Shown piece after piece: positions 38,297-46,809 of a DNA stretch of 64,000 nucleotides. Each line of letters begins with the position of its first letter. The stretch's first letter is position 1. The stretch comes from an uncultured Pseudomonadota bacterium (GTDB lineage: Bacteria > Pseudomonadota > Gammaproteobacteria > Methylococcales > Methylomonadaceae): positions 1 to 64,000 of the forward strand of contig CAINHO010000004.1 of NCBI GenBank assembly GCA_903848935.1. Direction: 5' to 3'. A program made the position numbers and the translations under genes. The notes under the pieces are model-generated. The model was not told where the DNA came from. It ran no database searches and saw only the letters and a list, made by a program, of their open reading frames with translations.

Positions 38297-38330
38297 GGGG
38301 CATTAGAATCTTTCTGATGTCCCGTTTTTA
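38297..38330 (+). terminator. Intrinsic terminator of the nqr operon
   Basis: A 13-bp stem (38297-38309 with 38313-38325, two wobble G-T pairs) and 3-nt loop are followed by TTTTT. It lies 104 bp after the nqrF stop, downstream of the duplicated end. Confidence 0.85.
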
Positions 38331-38364
38331 TTGCTTTTCGTACTTAATTTTAAAGAATTTTATT

Positions 38365-38955
38365 ATGAGAATTTTTACCAATACCAGCAGGTTTATCATT
38401 TCAACTGTCATATTTTTTCTTCCCGTTTTATGCAACGCTGAAACGAAAAGTGATTTCCCTTCAAGTTTTTCCACGGTTAAAGCGATGATTGAACAATTTA
38501 GCGATTATCACGAAGAAAAAGGGACGTTTAAAATCATCAAAGAAAAGCCATTACATATTCAATTATCACCGATATTTTATGAGGGGCAAACTAAAGAGCA
38601 AGTTATTGGTGACGTACACCGCGCTCTAATTTATGGCGTTTATCGTTCATTTATCTTTACACCTGTAAATAAAATAACAGTTACGGCTATTCCAAAAGAA
38701 TTTAACAGGTCAAATACGCTGAAATACATGAACGAATATAAAGTATCGGTATCTGTAGCAAGAAAAGATGCTCTTGATCTAGCCAAAAAGTATCTAAAAG
38801 TATCTTCTTTTTCTGAGTTAGTAACATCTAAAAAAATCCAAGACATAATTTATCCATATGGGTTTTCAAGTAGTTTTGATGAAATTTATCACAATGACCC
38901 ACACGCGGTAGTTAGTCGTGACCGCTTTGTAAATGAGTTGTCTAAAAAGCAATAA
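38365..38955 (+). CDS. Exported protein of unknown function
   Basis: Encodes 196 residues from the ATG at 38365. A clear signal peptide (RFIISTVIFFLPVLCNAE, cleavage after CNA) leads to a soluble domain of about 170 residues with no Cys motif. I do not recognise the family; segments such as KPLHIQLSPIFYEGQTKEQV and TVTAIPKEF suggest a small alpha/beta domain. An in-frame extension upstream to 38278 would start inside the nqr terminator and is rejected. It is AT-rich and lies in a short accessory patch between nqrF and tRNA-Arg, with its own terminator. Confidence 0.7.
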   Translation: MRIFTNTSRFIISTVIFFLPVLCNAETKSDFPSSFSTVKAMIEQFSDYHEEKGTFKIIKEKPLHIQLSPIFYEGQTKEQVIGDVHRALIYGVYRSFIFTPVNKITVTAIPKEFNRSNTLKYMNEYKVSVSVARKDALDLAKKYLKVSSFSELVTSKKIQDIIYPYGFSSSFDEIYHNDPHAVVSRDRFVNELSKKQ

Positions 38956-38975
38956 ATCAAACCATAATTTTTTAC

Positions 38976-39019
38976 AAAAAAAGCCCCAACTTGCATCACC
39001 GCAAGTCGAGGCTTTTTTG
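38976..39019. terminator. Bidirectional terminator between exported unknown and brnA
   Basis: Stem ACTTGC/GCAAGT extended by GCC/GGC across mismatches, with A-run before and T-run after. It serves the exported-protein gene on plus and brnTA on minus. It is one of two directly repeated terminators around brnTA. Confidence 0.8.
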
Positions 39020-39022
39020 TTT
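38981..39022 (+). repeat. 42-bp direct repeat, left copy
   Basis: Matches 39628-39669 in the same orientation at 36 of 42 positions by eye. Both copies contain a terminator hairpin. They bracket the brnTA pair. Confidence 0.8.
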
Positions 39023-39281
39023 AAGCGTGATTGTGTTGTTGTACATAATCAAACAAAGCCTTGTTAATCATGTGCTGATAATCGCGTCCGCCTTTACTTT
39101 TAAACCACGTCAAAATTTCGTTATCAATACGAATGGCTTGCTGATTTTTGCTGTAAAACTTACCAATGACCGCATTATCCCAGTTTGTTTGTTCTGGAAT
39201 ATCACTGGTATCAATTTCGTCATTGGGTAAATTAGCTAACAGATTTAATTTTTCGATTTGTTGTTTAGTGAGCTTTTTCAT
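39021..39281 (-). CDS. brnA: BrnA-type antitoxin
   Basis: Encodes 86 residues from the ATG at 39281 (MKKLTKQQIEKLN). The C-terminal half has the ribbon-helix-helix pattern of BrnA (AIRIDNEILTWFKSKGGRDY, then QHMINKALFDYV), which binds DNA as a dimer and neutralises BrnT. It overlaps brnT by 17 bp in the standard toxin-first order. BrnA proteins repress their own promoter; a candidate operator lies upstream of brnT. Confidence 0.9.
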   Translation of the reverse strand: MKKLTKQQIEKLNLLANLPNDEIDTSDIPEQTNWDNAVIGKFYSKNQQAIRIDNEILTWFKSKGGRDYQHMINKALFDYVQQHNHA

Positions 39282-39549
39282 AATGATTTCTCTCATGTTT
39301 TGTGGCTTTTCGAGCTGAAATTATGCGAATAATTTCGTGGTTATTTTTTTCGACAATACTGTGAGTAACCAAAAGCACCACAACATTGTTGACTAATCCT
39401 AGCGTTTGCCAACGCTCCTCGCCATTTTCGTGACGGTCTTGAATGCTGATGTGTAACGGGTCGTCGAAAACAAATTTTGCCGTTTCAAAATCAACACCAT
39501 GTTTGATTTTATTTGTAGCATTTTTATTTTCATCCCAAATGAATTTCAT
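39265..39549 (-). CDS. brnT: BrnT-type ribonuclease toxin
   Basis: Encodes 94 residues. FIWDENKNATNKIKHGVDFE, AKFVFDDPLHISIQDR, ERWQTLG and RIISARKATKHERNHYE match the BrnT family, a RelE-like ribonuclease that cuts RNA when BrnA is degraded. The family catalytic residues (Lys/Arg and Glu/Arg of the SARKA and ERxxYE region) appear intact, so the toxin is probably active. It is the first gene of the brnT-brnA operon. Confidence 0.92.
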   Translation of the reverse strand: MKFIWDENKNATNKIKHGVDFETAKFVFDDPLHISIQDRHENGEERWQTLGLVNNVVVLLVTHSIVEKNNHEIIRIISARKATKHERNHYEKAH

Positions 39550-39580
39550 TTTGTTTAATTCCTGTTATTCAATATGGAAG

Positions 39581-39601
39581 ATGATAGCGTAAGACTATCA
39601 T
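39581..39601. promoter_or_regulatory. Inverted repeat upstream of brnT, candidate BrnA operator
   Basis: ATGATAG and CTATCAT form a perfect 7-bp inverted repeat around a 7-bp spacer, 31 bp before the brnT ATG. The position suits autorepression by the BrnA ribbon-helix-helix protein. Confidence 0.45.
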
Positions 39602-39627
39602 TCTGCCAGCGAATTTTTAACGATAAA

Positions 39628-39669
39628 AAACCCCGACTTGCATTACAGCAAATCGGGGCTTTTTTGTTT
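39628..39669 (+). repeat. 42-bp direct repeat, right copy, with terminator
   Basis: Right copy of the repeat at 38981-39022. Its hairpin has CCCCGA (39631-39636) pairing with TCGGGG (39653-39658) and an inner TTGC/GCAA stem, with A-run and T-run on either side, so it can terminate in both directions. Confidence 0.8.
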
Positions 39670-39782
39670 TCTACGTCACGGTGTTTTTGTGTTAAACGTG
39701 CCACTTTAACGATGGATTCAAGCGTGACGGACGTATTATTTGGATTTTGTGGTGGAGAAGATGTTGCAGAATTTTAGAAAAT

Positions 39783-39859
39783 TGGTGCGCCCGAGCGGAT
39801 TCGAACCTCTGACCTCAGCCTCCGGAGGGCTGCGCTCTATCCAGCTGAGCTACGGGCGC
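39783..39859 (-). tRNA. tRNA-Arg (anticodon CCG)
   Basis: 77 nt with CCA encoded. The acceptor stem GCGCCCG/CGGGCGC, the D-arm, the anticodon loop CTCCGGA (anticodon CCG) and the TTCGAAT T-loop match E. coli tRNA-Arg(CCG). The T-stem has an A-G mismatch at the 51-63 position (AGAGG against CCGCT), which is unusual. Its 3' end faces the accessory patch at 38.2-39.7 kb. Confidence 0.96.
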
Positions 39860-39930
39860 GTTTTGAAGTTGTGCATTTTAAACGAAAGTCGCGTCAATTA
39901 CGATTAGATTCTGTACACACACAACTTTTG

Positions 39931-40836
39931 TTATTCACTCCGTTCGCTGGCTTGCGTAATCACACTGTGTGGTGGCACGCTGTGCGTTAGCCAAACATTG
40001 CCACCGATAATCGAACTACTACCAATTGTCACCCGCCCCAAAATCGTCGCACCAGCATAAATCACCACGTCATCTTCAACAATCGGATGGCGCAAATTAC
40101 CTTTAATCAACACGCCATTTTCATCTTTTTGAAAACGTTTTGCACCCAATGTAACCGCTTGATACAAACGCACCCGCCGCCCAATAATCGCCGTTTCACC
40201 AATCACCACGCCTGTTCCGTGATCAATGAAAAAACTTTCGCCAATTTGTGCGCCCGGATGAATATCAATACCTGTCGCCGAATGTGCCAGCTCGGTAATC
40301 ATTCGCGCCACTAACGGTGCGCCCTGCGTGTATAAAATATGCGCTAATCGATGATAAATCACCGCCATAATTCCAGGGTAACAAACCAACACTTCGTCGG
40401 GCGTTCGAGCAGCGGGATCACCTTCATAAGCGGCTTGAATATCGGTATCAATCAATGCCCGAACCGCTGGCAATTGTGCTGTAAACAAGCGTGTAATCTC
40501 AACTGCCTGCTGATGCGCCGCCTCGTCCACGCCTTCACTGCCCGAAACAAACTGTAATTCGCGCCGAATTTGTTTGAATAATTCATGCAGCACGCAATCG
40601 AGTGTATAACCGACAAAATAATCAATGCCTTCTTCAGTCAAATCGGGTCGTCCTAAACGATTCGGAAAAAGTACCGCCGTTAATCCGTCCAAAATCACTT
40701 GAAGTTCTTTGCGCGAAGGTAATTTTGGCGGCTTGTGGCGACGCTGGCGATTTTCTAATGACTGCACGCGCAATGCTCGTAACTGCGCGACCGCTTCTTC
40801 TACACCCCAATGGTATTTCGTTATTTCATTCATCAT
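39931..40836 (-). CDS. Serine O-acetyltransferase (EpsC/CysE type)
   Basis: Encodes 301 residues. A helical N-terminal domain is followed by a left-handed beta-helix of hexapeptide repeats from about residue 190 (GIDIHPGAQIGESFFIDHG and onward), with the catalytic His in FFIDHGTGVVIGETA. It acetylates serine for cysteine synthesis. The longer N-terminus (over 180 residues) matches the EpsC-type serine acetyltransferases rather than short CysE forms. It diverges from the SulP-carbonic anhydrase gene. The ATG could be at 40836 or one codon later. Confidence 0.9.
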   Translation of the reverse strand: MMNEITKYHWGVEEAVAQLRALRVQSLENRQRRHKPPKLPSRKELQVILDGLTAVLFPNRLGRPDLTEEGIDYFVGYTLDCVLHELFKQIRRELQFVSGSEGVDEAAHQQAVEITRLFTAQLPAVRALIDTDIQAAYEGDPAARTPDEVLVCYPGIMAVIYHRLAHILYTQGAPLVARMITELAHSATGIDIHPGAQIGESFFIDHGTGVVIGETAIIGRRVRLYQAVTLGAKRFQKDENGVLIKGNLRHPIVEDDVVIYAGATILGRVTIGSSSIIGGNVWLTHSVPPHSVITQASERSE

Positions 40837-40968
40837 GTGTCTCTTAAATCATTTCAAATTTGTGTTATTTTACGACGTGGCATTCATTTTCACAGCAGAT
40901 TGAATTATTTTGTTTTTTGTTTGAATCGTATAATGGCGCAGTTATTTAGAAGAATTATCGGAGTTTTC

Positions 40969-43146
40969 ATGCCTCAAAACTTAAAATGCGATATTCCAGC
41001 AGGCATTGCGATTTTCTTTATCGCCATTCCGTTATCGCTCGGCATTGCCTTAGCATCGGGCGCACCGTTATTTTCAGGTGTAATCACCAGCGTCATTGGT
41101 GGTTTAATTGTCGCACCATTAAGTGGTTCAGCTCTAGGGATTAGCGGTGCAGCAGCAGGACTGGTTATTTTGATGCTCAACGCTATTGAAACGTTAGGAT
41201 TTGCGGCATTTTTAGTGACAGTGATTTTGGCGGGCGTGTTACAAGTTGTTATGGGGTTGGCAAAAATGGGCAACATCGCACATTATTTTCCGAGTTCAGT
41301 GATTAAAGGGATGCTGTCAGGGATTGGTATTATTATCGTTCTAAAACAAATTCCGCACGCGGTCGGTTACGACAGTGATTACGAAGGCGATTTATCCTTT
41401 TTTCAACCCGACAATTATTCTTCGTTTAGCGAATTAGCCGAAATGTTGAAATTTTCATCACCCACCGCGATTTTTATCGCACTTATTTCGTTGGGGATTT
41501 TGATTTTATGGGAACGCCCAGCCTTCAAAAAAAGTAACTTTTTCCAAGTGCTGCATGGCACGTTAATCACGATTATTGTCGGTATTTTGATTAACGAATT
41601 TTTACAAAACTATTACCCCGATTTGGCGTTAAAAGAATCGCATTTGGTCAATTTACCCGTTGCCAAAAATGCGGGCGAATTATTCGAACAAATGCACAGC
41701 CCAGATTTTTCGCAACTCACAAATTCTGCCGTGTATATCAACGCGATGATGTTGGCATTTATTGCCAGTTTAGAAACGTTACTCGCGGTTGAAGCGGTGG
41801 ATCGTTTAGATTCTTATAGACGTATTACCCCGCCGAATCGGGAGTTAATAGCCCAAGGTATTGGCAATATCACGTCGGGGTTATTAGGCGGTTTACCGTT
41901 GACGCAGGTGATTATTCGCAGTTCGATTAACATTCAATCTGGCGCGAAAACGAAAGCGTCTGGTTTTATTTCGAGCTTATTATTGCTAATCACGGTGTTT
42001 TTGATACCCGAATGGCTAAACAAAATTCCATTGGCGAGTTTGGCGAGTATTTTATTGGTGGTAGGTTATAAATTGGCACGTCCGCGCGTATTCCAAAAAA
42101 TGTACCGTGCAGGGTTTTATCATTTCATTCCGTTTTGCGCCACGATTTTAGGGCTGGTTTTCACTAATTTATTGATGGGAATTGTCATTGGATTGGCGGC
42201 GGCATTGCTTTCAATTGTGTTAGAAAATTACAAAACTGCACAGTATTTTCGAGAAACACACATTGGTAATAAAATCGTTTTTCGCTTATCGGAACACGTT
42301 TCGTTTTTGAACAAAGCGACGTTAAAACAAACCTTTGACCAATTGCCAGCGAACTCTGAAATCGTGATTGACGCAACGCGCTCGAAATATATTGATTATG
42401 ATGTGTTTGAGGTGATTCGGGATTTCAAAAAAGAAGCCCCACTCAAAAACATTCAACTCACATTGCAAAACGTGCGCGGATTTGGGATTTTAAAACCGGT
42501 TGAAAATGTCCAAACGCATACTTACGAAAGTCAGCAAATTCTTACACCCGCCGAAGTGTTGCAAATTCTCAAAGACGGCAATGCGAATTTTGTGAATAAT
42601 TTGGAATCGAATCGCAATTTTCTCGAACAAGTCAACGACACCAGCGAGGGACAGTTTCCAATTGCGATTATTTTGAGTTGCATGGATTCACGCACCTCGA
42701 CGGAATTGATTTTCGATCAAGGGCTGGGCGATATATTCAGCACGCGCGTAGCAGGAAATATCGTGAACGATGATATTTTGGGCAGCATGGAATACGCTTG
42801 CCAAGTGGCGGGTTCAAAATTGATTGTGGTATTAGGGCATACGCATTGTGGCGCAATTAAAGGTGCGTGCGCTCAAGTCAAATTGGATCATTTGACCGGT
42901 TTACTCGATAAAATTCAACCCGCTGTAGATTGTGTTTGTGCGAAACATGACGTGGCAGAAATCGGGCATAACGACGATTTAATTCAACAAGTCGCTGATA
43001 AAAATGTGCAGTTAATGGTGGAGCAAATCAAACAGCGTAGTACGGTGTTAAACAAATTATTGCACGCAGGAAAAATCAATATCGTCGGCGGAATGTATGA
43101 TGTTGGAACGGGCAAAGTGCAGTTTTATTCTGTTGTTAATTTTTAA
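40969..43146 (+). CDS. SulP-family anion transporter fused to beta-carbonic anhydrase
   Basis: Encodes 725 residues. The N-terminal SulP permease (about residues 5-420, DIPAGIAIFFIAIPLSLGIA onward, roughly 12-14 helices) is followed by a short STAS-like segment (about 440-520) and a beta-carbonic anhydrase from about residue 525. Zinc-site residues are visible as Cys-x-Asp-x-Arg in SCMDSR and His-x2-Cys in GHTHCGA. It probably takes up bicarbonate and interconverts it with CO2 at the membrane. I place the start at the ATG at 40969, with CGGAG 6 bp upstream; a TATAAT at 40929-40934 may be its -10. Confidence 0.92.
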   Translation: MPQNLKCDIPAGIAIFFIAIPLSLGIALASGAPLFSGVITSVIGGLIVAPLSGSALGISGAAAGLVILMLNAIETLGFAAFLVTVILAGVLQVVMGLAKMGNIAHYFPSSVIKGMLSGIGIIIVLKQIPHAVGYDSDYEGDLSFFQPDNYSSFSELAEMLKFSSPTAIFIALISLGILILWERPAFKKSNFFQVLHGTLITIIVGILINEFLQNYYPDLALKESHLVNLPVAKNAGELFEQMHSPDFSQLTNSAVYINAMMLAFIASLETLLAVEAVDRLDSYRRITPPNRELIAQGIGNITSGLLGGLPLTQVIIRSSINIQSGAKTKASGFISSLLLLITVFLIPEWLNKIPLASLASILLVVGYKLARPRVFQKMYRAGFYHFIPFCATILGLVFTNLLMGIVIGLAAALLSIVLENYKTAQYFRETHIGNKIVFRLSEHVSFLNKATLKQTFDQLPANSEIVIDATRSKYIDYDVFEVIRDFKKEAPLKNIQLTLQNVRGFGILKPVENVQTHTYESQQILTPAEVLQILKDGNANFVNNLESNRNFLEQVNDTSEGQFPIAIILSCMDSRTSTELIFDQGLGDIFSTRVAGNIVNDDILGSMEYACQVAGSKLIVVLGHTHCGAIKGACAQVKLDHLTGLLDKIQPAVDCVCAKHDVAEIGHNDDLIQQVADKNVQLMVEQIKQRSTVLNKLLHAGKINIVGGMYDVGTGKVQFYSVVNF

Positions 43147-43163
43147 TTTGAAAAGGCAAAAAC

Positions 43164-44114
43164 ATGATTATAGTCACAGGTGGCGCAGGATTTATTGGTA
43201 GCAACATTATTCACGCGCTCAACAAACAGGGTGAAGACGATATTTTGTTGGTTGATAATTTAACCAACGGTTACAAGATGCACAATATCGCGGATTTGAA
43301 TATCGCCGATTATATGGATAAAAACGAGTTCATTGAGCGATTAGCGCAACCCAATTTCCTGACACATATTCGCGGTGTATTTCATCAAGGCGCGTGTTCA
43401 GCAACGACAGAATGGGACGGGCATTACATCATGGCGAATAATTACGATTATTCAAAACGCCTGTTGACGTGGTGTCAAACCAAACATATTCCCTTTATTT
43501 ATGCGTCTTCCGCGTCGGTTTATGGCATGGGTGAAAACGGTTTTTCTGTCGATAGAAACTGCGAAAAACCCATCAATATGTATGCGTATTCTAAATTTCA
43601 GTTTGATCAATATGTGCGGCGCATTTTGCCGCGTGCGAATAGTCAAATTGTTGGACTGCGCTATTTCAACGTTTACGGTTCGCGTGAACAACACAAAGGC
43701 AGCATGAGCAGCACACCGTTTCATTTCAATAACCAATTGTTAGCAGCAGACGAAGTGAAATTATTTGCAGGTTGTGACGGTTATGCAGACGGCGAGCAAC
43801 AACGTGATTTTGTCTATGTAAACGATGTGGTGGCTGTAAATTTATGGTTTTTGGAAAACTCACATAAAAGCGGCATTTTTAACGTCGGCACGGGTAAAGC
43901 TCAGACGTTTAATACAATGGCGCAAGCGGTTGTTAATTGGCACGGACGTGGAAAAATCAGCTACATTCCTTTTCCCGAACATTTGAAAGGAGCGTATCAA
44001 AGTTTCACTGAAGCGGATATTTCGAGTTTACGGGCGGCGGGTTATGAACGTGAATTTATGAACGTTCAACAAGGCGTGACGGATTATTTGAGCAGGCTAA
44101 ATTATCGTGCTTGA
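43164..44114 (+). CDS. hldD: ADP-L-glycero-D-manno-heptose 6-epimerase (HldD)
   Basis: Encodes 316 residues. [10 protein letters not shown] binds [16 protein letters not shown] is typical of HldD, and SSASVYG with YAYSKFQFD supplies the catalytic Tyr and Lys. HldD makes ADP-L-glycero-beta-D-manno-heptose for the LPS inner core. It lies 17 bp after the transporter gene and overlaps rnfB by 8 bp. Confidence 0.96.
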   Translation: MIIVTGGAGFIGSNIIHALNKQGEDDILLVDNLTNGYKMHNIADLNIADYMDKNEFIERLAQPNFLTHIRGVFHQGACSATTEWDGHYIMANNYDYSKRLLTWCQTKHIPFIYASSASVYGMGENGFSVDRNCEKPINMYAYSKFQFDQYVRRILPRANSQIVGLRYFNVYGSREQHKGSMSSTPFHFNNQLLAADEVKLFAGCDGYADGEQQRDFVYVNDVVAVNLWFLENSHKSGIFNVGTGKAQTFNTMAQAVVNWHGRGKISYIPFPEHLKGAYQSFTEADISSLRAAGYEREFMNVQQGVTDYLSRLNYRA

Positions 44115-44637
44115 ATCACTGAATAATTTATTGCCGCAAACTCAATGTGGGCAATGTAGTTTTACCGGTTGTCGCCCGTATGCAGAAGCGATACTTCTCG
44201 GCGACGCAGATATTAACCAATGTCCGCCGAGTGGTGATGTAGGAATTGCAAAGCTGGCTGAATTTTTAGGAATTGCGCCGAAACCGCTTAATTCGCAGTT
44301 CGGCGAACATAAACCAAAAAGTGTCGCAGTAATTGATGAGGCACAATGTATTGGCTGTGTGAAATGTATTGCGGCGTGTCCAGTTGATGCGATTATTGGT
44401 GCGGCGAAATGGATGCACACCGTAATTACCCGCGAATGTACGGGGTGTGAATTATGCGTTGCGCCGTGTCCGATTGATTGTATTTCGATGCTGCCGTTAG
44501 AAAATGTCGATTTCGCGCCCACCAATTTACACGCCAAACAACGTTATGAAACTCGGAATCAACGCAAAGAAAAAGAAGCCATTGAAAAAGCAGAGCGTTT
44601 GCGACAACAGAAAGCGCGATTGTTAGCGGGTCATTGA
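44107..44637 (+). CDS. rnfB: Soluble RnfB-like iron-sulfur protein, orphan
   Basis: Encodes 176 residues from a GTG at 44107. An N-terminal [4Fe-4S] domain ([21 protein letters not shown]) is followed by two ferredoxin-type clusters ([12 protein letters not shown] and [12 protein letters not shown]) and a Lys/Arg/Glu-rich helical tail. True RnfB has an N-terminal membrane anchor before the first cluster; here it is absent. No other rnf genes are nearby. It may act as a soluble electron carrier. It is coupled to hldD and converges with the ABC transporter gene with a 7-bp overlap. Confidence 0.88.
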   Translation: MLESLNNLLPQTQCGQCSFTGCRPYAEAILLGDADINQCPPSGDVGIAKLAEFLGIAPKPLNSQFGEHKPKSVAVIDEAQCIGCVKCIAACPVDAIIGAAKWMHTVITRECTGCELCVAPCPIDCISMLPLENVDFAPTNLHAKQRYETRNQRKEKEAIEKAERLRQQKARLLAGH

Positions 44638-46409
44638 TAATCGCCGTATAACTTCGCATACAAGCCACTTTGTCCAATTAACGTTTCGTGTTTTCCTTGT
44701 TCACAAATTTCACCGTCTTCAAAAACGTAAACGTGATGCGCTTGTTTGACCGCACTCAAACGATGGGCGATGATAATAGTAGTTCGATTTTTTAGAAATT
44801 CCTGTAATGCTTGGTGAACTTTAAATTCTGTTTCGCTATCTAATGCTGACGTGGCTTCGTCTAAAATCACGATTTTCGGATTGGCGACGACCATTCGCGC
44901 AATCGCTAACCGTTGTCGTTGTCCACCCGATAAACGCATTCCGCCTCGTCCGACGATGGTTTCTAAACCGTGCGGCAAATCTTTCACCGTGTCAGCTAGT
45001 TGAGCAATCGTCAGCGCGTTCCACAATTGCGAATCGCTGGCTTTTTTGCCGAGCGTTAAATTGGCACGAATCGAATCGTTAAACAAAATCGGATTCTGCA
45101 ACACAGTCACGACGTTTTCACGCACCACATCTAAACCGATTTGCTCAATCGGTACGCCGTTAAAACAAATTCTGCCCGATGTGGCGGGATATAAACCGAT
45201 GATAATTTGAATCAGAGTTGATTTTCCACCGCCGCTTGCGCCGACTAAAGCGACTTTTTGACCGGCGTTAATGTGTAATTGAATACCATTGAGAATTTTT
45301 TTGTCACCATAACTGAAATGTAAATTTTCAACGCTGACAGAAACCGTTTGTTTATTCGTAAACGGATTTTTGTGATGTGGATAACGCGGTTCTTGGCGCA
45401 ATGCAGTGAGTTTATTGATGCGTGATAAAGCCGCTTTCGCCCCATAAAACGCATATTGAATGTTTAAAATTTCCTGCACGGGTGCCATCATGAACCACAA
45501 ATAACCAAACACCGCCAACATTTGCCCGATGGTTAAATTGGAATAAAACACCATCAACATCGCGCAAGCTCGAAAAATGTCGAAGCCAAACAAAAACACC
45601 AAAAAACTCAACCGTGATGCCGCTTCGCTTTTCCACGCAAAGGCACTGGAATTATTTTTAACGGTTTGCGCCAAATCAATCAATTGTTCGCAATAATGTC
45701 GCTCACGATTACTGGCACGAATTTGATGAATTGCCTCTAAGGTTTCAGTCAATGATTGCTGAAAAATTTCATACGCTGAATTTTCTTTTGCTTTGAGATG
45801 TTTCACATTTGCACCCACCACGCGGGTGAAATAAATCACCACGGGATTAAGCAACAAAATAAACAAGCCTAATTGCCAGTGCATCCAAAGCAAAATCGCC
45901 GCTGTTCCCGTCACCGTCAACACAGCGACTAATAATTTCCCCACCGTTGTACCGACGAAATTATCAATCGTGTCCAAATCTTTAATCAAATGCGTGCTAA
46001 CCGTTCCCGAACCCAAACTTTCGTATTCTGCCATCGAAATAGTTTGCAAATGCCCAATCAATTCGGCACGAATCCGAAACACAATATCTTTCGAAATCAA
46101 CGTAAATTGGCGCGATTGCCACACATTTAAAACCATCGCCAACAAGCGCAATATCACTGTCAACACTAAAACGGCACCGATATAAAGCAACGGCGATTGC
46201 CATTCGATTGGGGAAAATACGTTAATCGTTTGCACGACAATTGCCGGTTTTTTCAGCAACACTTCATCGACCAAAAGCGGCATCAACAACGGTATCGGCA
46301 CGCTAATCATCGTCGCCAAAATCGCAATCAAATGTGCCGAAATTAACTGCTTTTTATGTTGTAGTGCAATCGACAGAATATAACGCCAAGTATAAGTTTG
46401 AGCGGGCAT
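44631..46409 (-). CDS. ABC exporter, fused membrane and ATPase domains
   Basis: Encodes 592 residues. Six membrane helices (about residues 1-320) precede the nucleotide-binding domain with Walker [11 protein letters not shown], the signature [10 protein letters not shown] and Walker [13 protein letters not shown]. It is the size and form of MsbA/lipid or peptide half-exporters, which act as homodimers. The substrate is unknown; it lacks an N-terminal peptidase domain. Its gene begins 2 bp after nqrM. Confidence 0.92.
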   Translation of the reverse strand: MPAQTYTWRYILSIALQHKKQLISAHLIAILATMISVPIPLLMPLLVDEVLLKKPAIVVQTINVFSPIEWQSPLLYIGAVLVLTVILRLLAMVLNVWQSRQFTLISKDIVFRIRAELIGHLQTISMAEYESLGSGTVSTHLIKDLDTIDNFVGTTVGKLLVAVLTVTGTAAILLWMHWQLGLFILLLNPVVIYFTRVVGANVKHLKAKENSAYEIFQQSLTETLEAIHQIRASNRERHYCEQLIDLAQTVKNNSSAFAWKSEAASRLSFLVFLFGFDIFRACAMLMVFYSNLTIGQMLAVFGYLWFMMAPVQEILNIQYAFYGAKAALSRINKLTALRQEPRYPHHKNPFTNKQTVSVSVENLHFSYGDKKILNGIQLHINAGQKVALVGASGGGKSTLIQIIIGLYPATSGRICFNGVPIEQIGLDVVRENVVTVLQNPILFNDSIRANLTLGKKASDSQLWNALTIAQLADTVKDLPHGLETIVGRGGMRLSGGQRQRLAIARMVVANPKIVILDEATSALDSETEFKVHQALQEFLKNRTTIIIAHRLSAVKQAHHVYVFEDGEICEQGKHETLIGQSGLYAKLYGDYQ

Positions 46410-46411
46410 TT

Positions 46412-46609
46412 TTAGGCTTGCGAACTGGCTTGAGCCGCTTGTTCTGCATCATATTTTTTGCGTTTGTCGCATTTTTCAGTACAAACACATTCAGCGGCAG
46501 ATTTACCTCCGCCACACGAACCTTTAATCGCATTACGTCCGAAAATCACACCGACCGCCATAATTGCAATCACTGCCAACATCACACCAAACGTCATTAA
46601 AAACGTCAT
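46412..46609 (-). CDS. nqrM: Na+-NQR maturation factor NqrM
   Basis: Encodes 65 residues. One membrane helix (about residues 4-22) is followed by FGRNAIKGSCGG and a Cys-rich region (GSCGGG, CVCTEKCDKRKKY). This is the DUF539/NqrM pattern, with the four Cys that deliver iron to the NqrD/E centre. NqrM is normally beside nqrF and apbE. Here it lies about 8.2 kb from nqrF and is followed by an ABC transporter gene on the minus strand. Confidence 0.88.
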   Translation of the reverse strand: MTFLMTFGVMLAVIAIMAVGVIFGRNAIKGSCGGGKSAAECVCTEKCDKRKKYDAEQAAQASSQA

Positions 46610-46740
46610 TTCTTTTCTCCAAGAGTTTAAAAATAAAATTAGCTTTTAAATCTAACACAACCCGTTTCAAACACTAAGTTTTTAATGCGCCAATTGAGTA
46701 TATTCATTGCAATTTAGTCAGTGAATTACACGATTTAACG

Positions 46741-46793
46741 GGCATTAAAAAAGCCAACGTTCGTATTTACACGAACGTTGGCTTTCTGTAAAT
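46741..46793. terminator. Intrinsic terminator after malQ (bidirectional)
   Basis: A perfect 15-bp stem (46750-46764 with 46771-46785) and 6-nt loop. On the minus strand a T-run follows, ending the glgC-GH57-malQ transcript 25 bp after malQ. Confidence 0.92.
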
Positions 46794-46809
46794 TTTGAAA
46801 CAGCCAAAC

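Noticed and set aside
39574-39777. 67-codon plus-strand frame between brnT and tRNA-Arg
   Set aside because: It runs straight through the right-hand repeat and its terminator hairpin, has no ribosome site and no recognisable sequence.
40810-40968. N-terminal extension of the SulP fusion
   Set aside because: The extra residues would begin inside the serine acetyltransferase gene and cover the likely -10 box. The ATG at 40969 has a good ribosome site and matches the usual SulP start.
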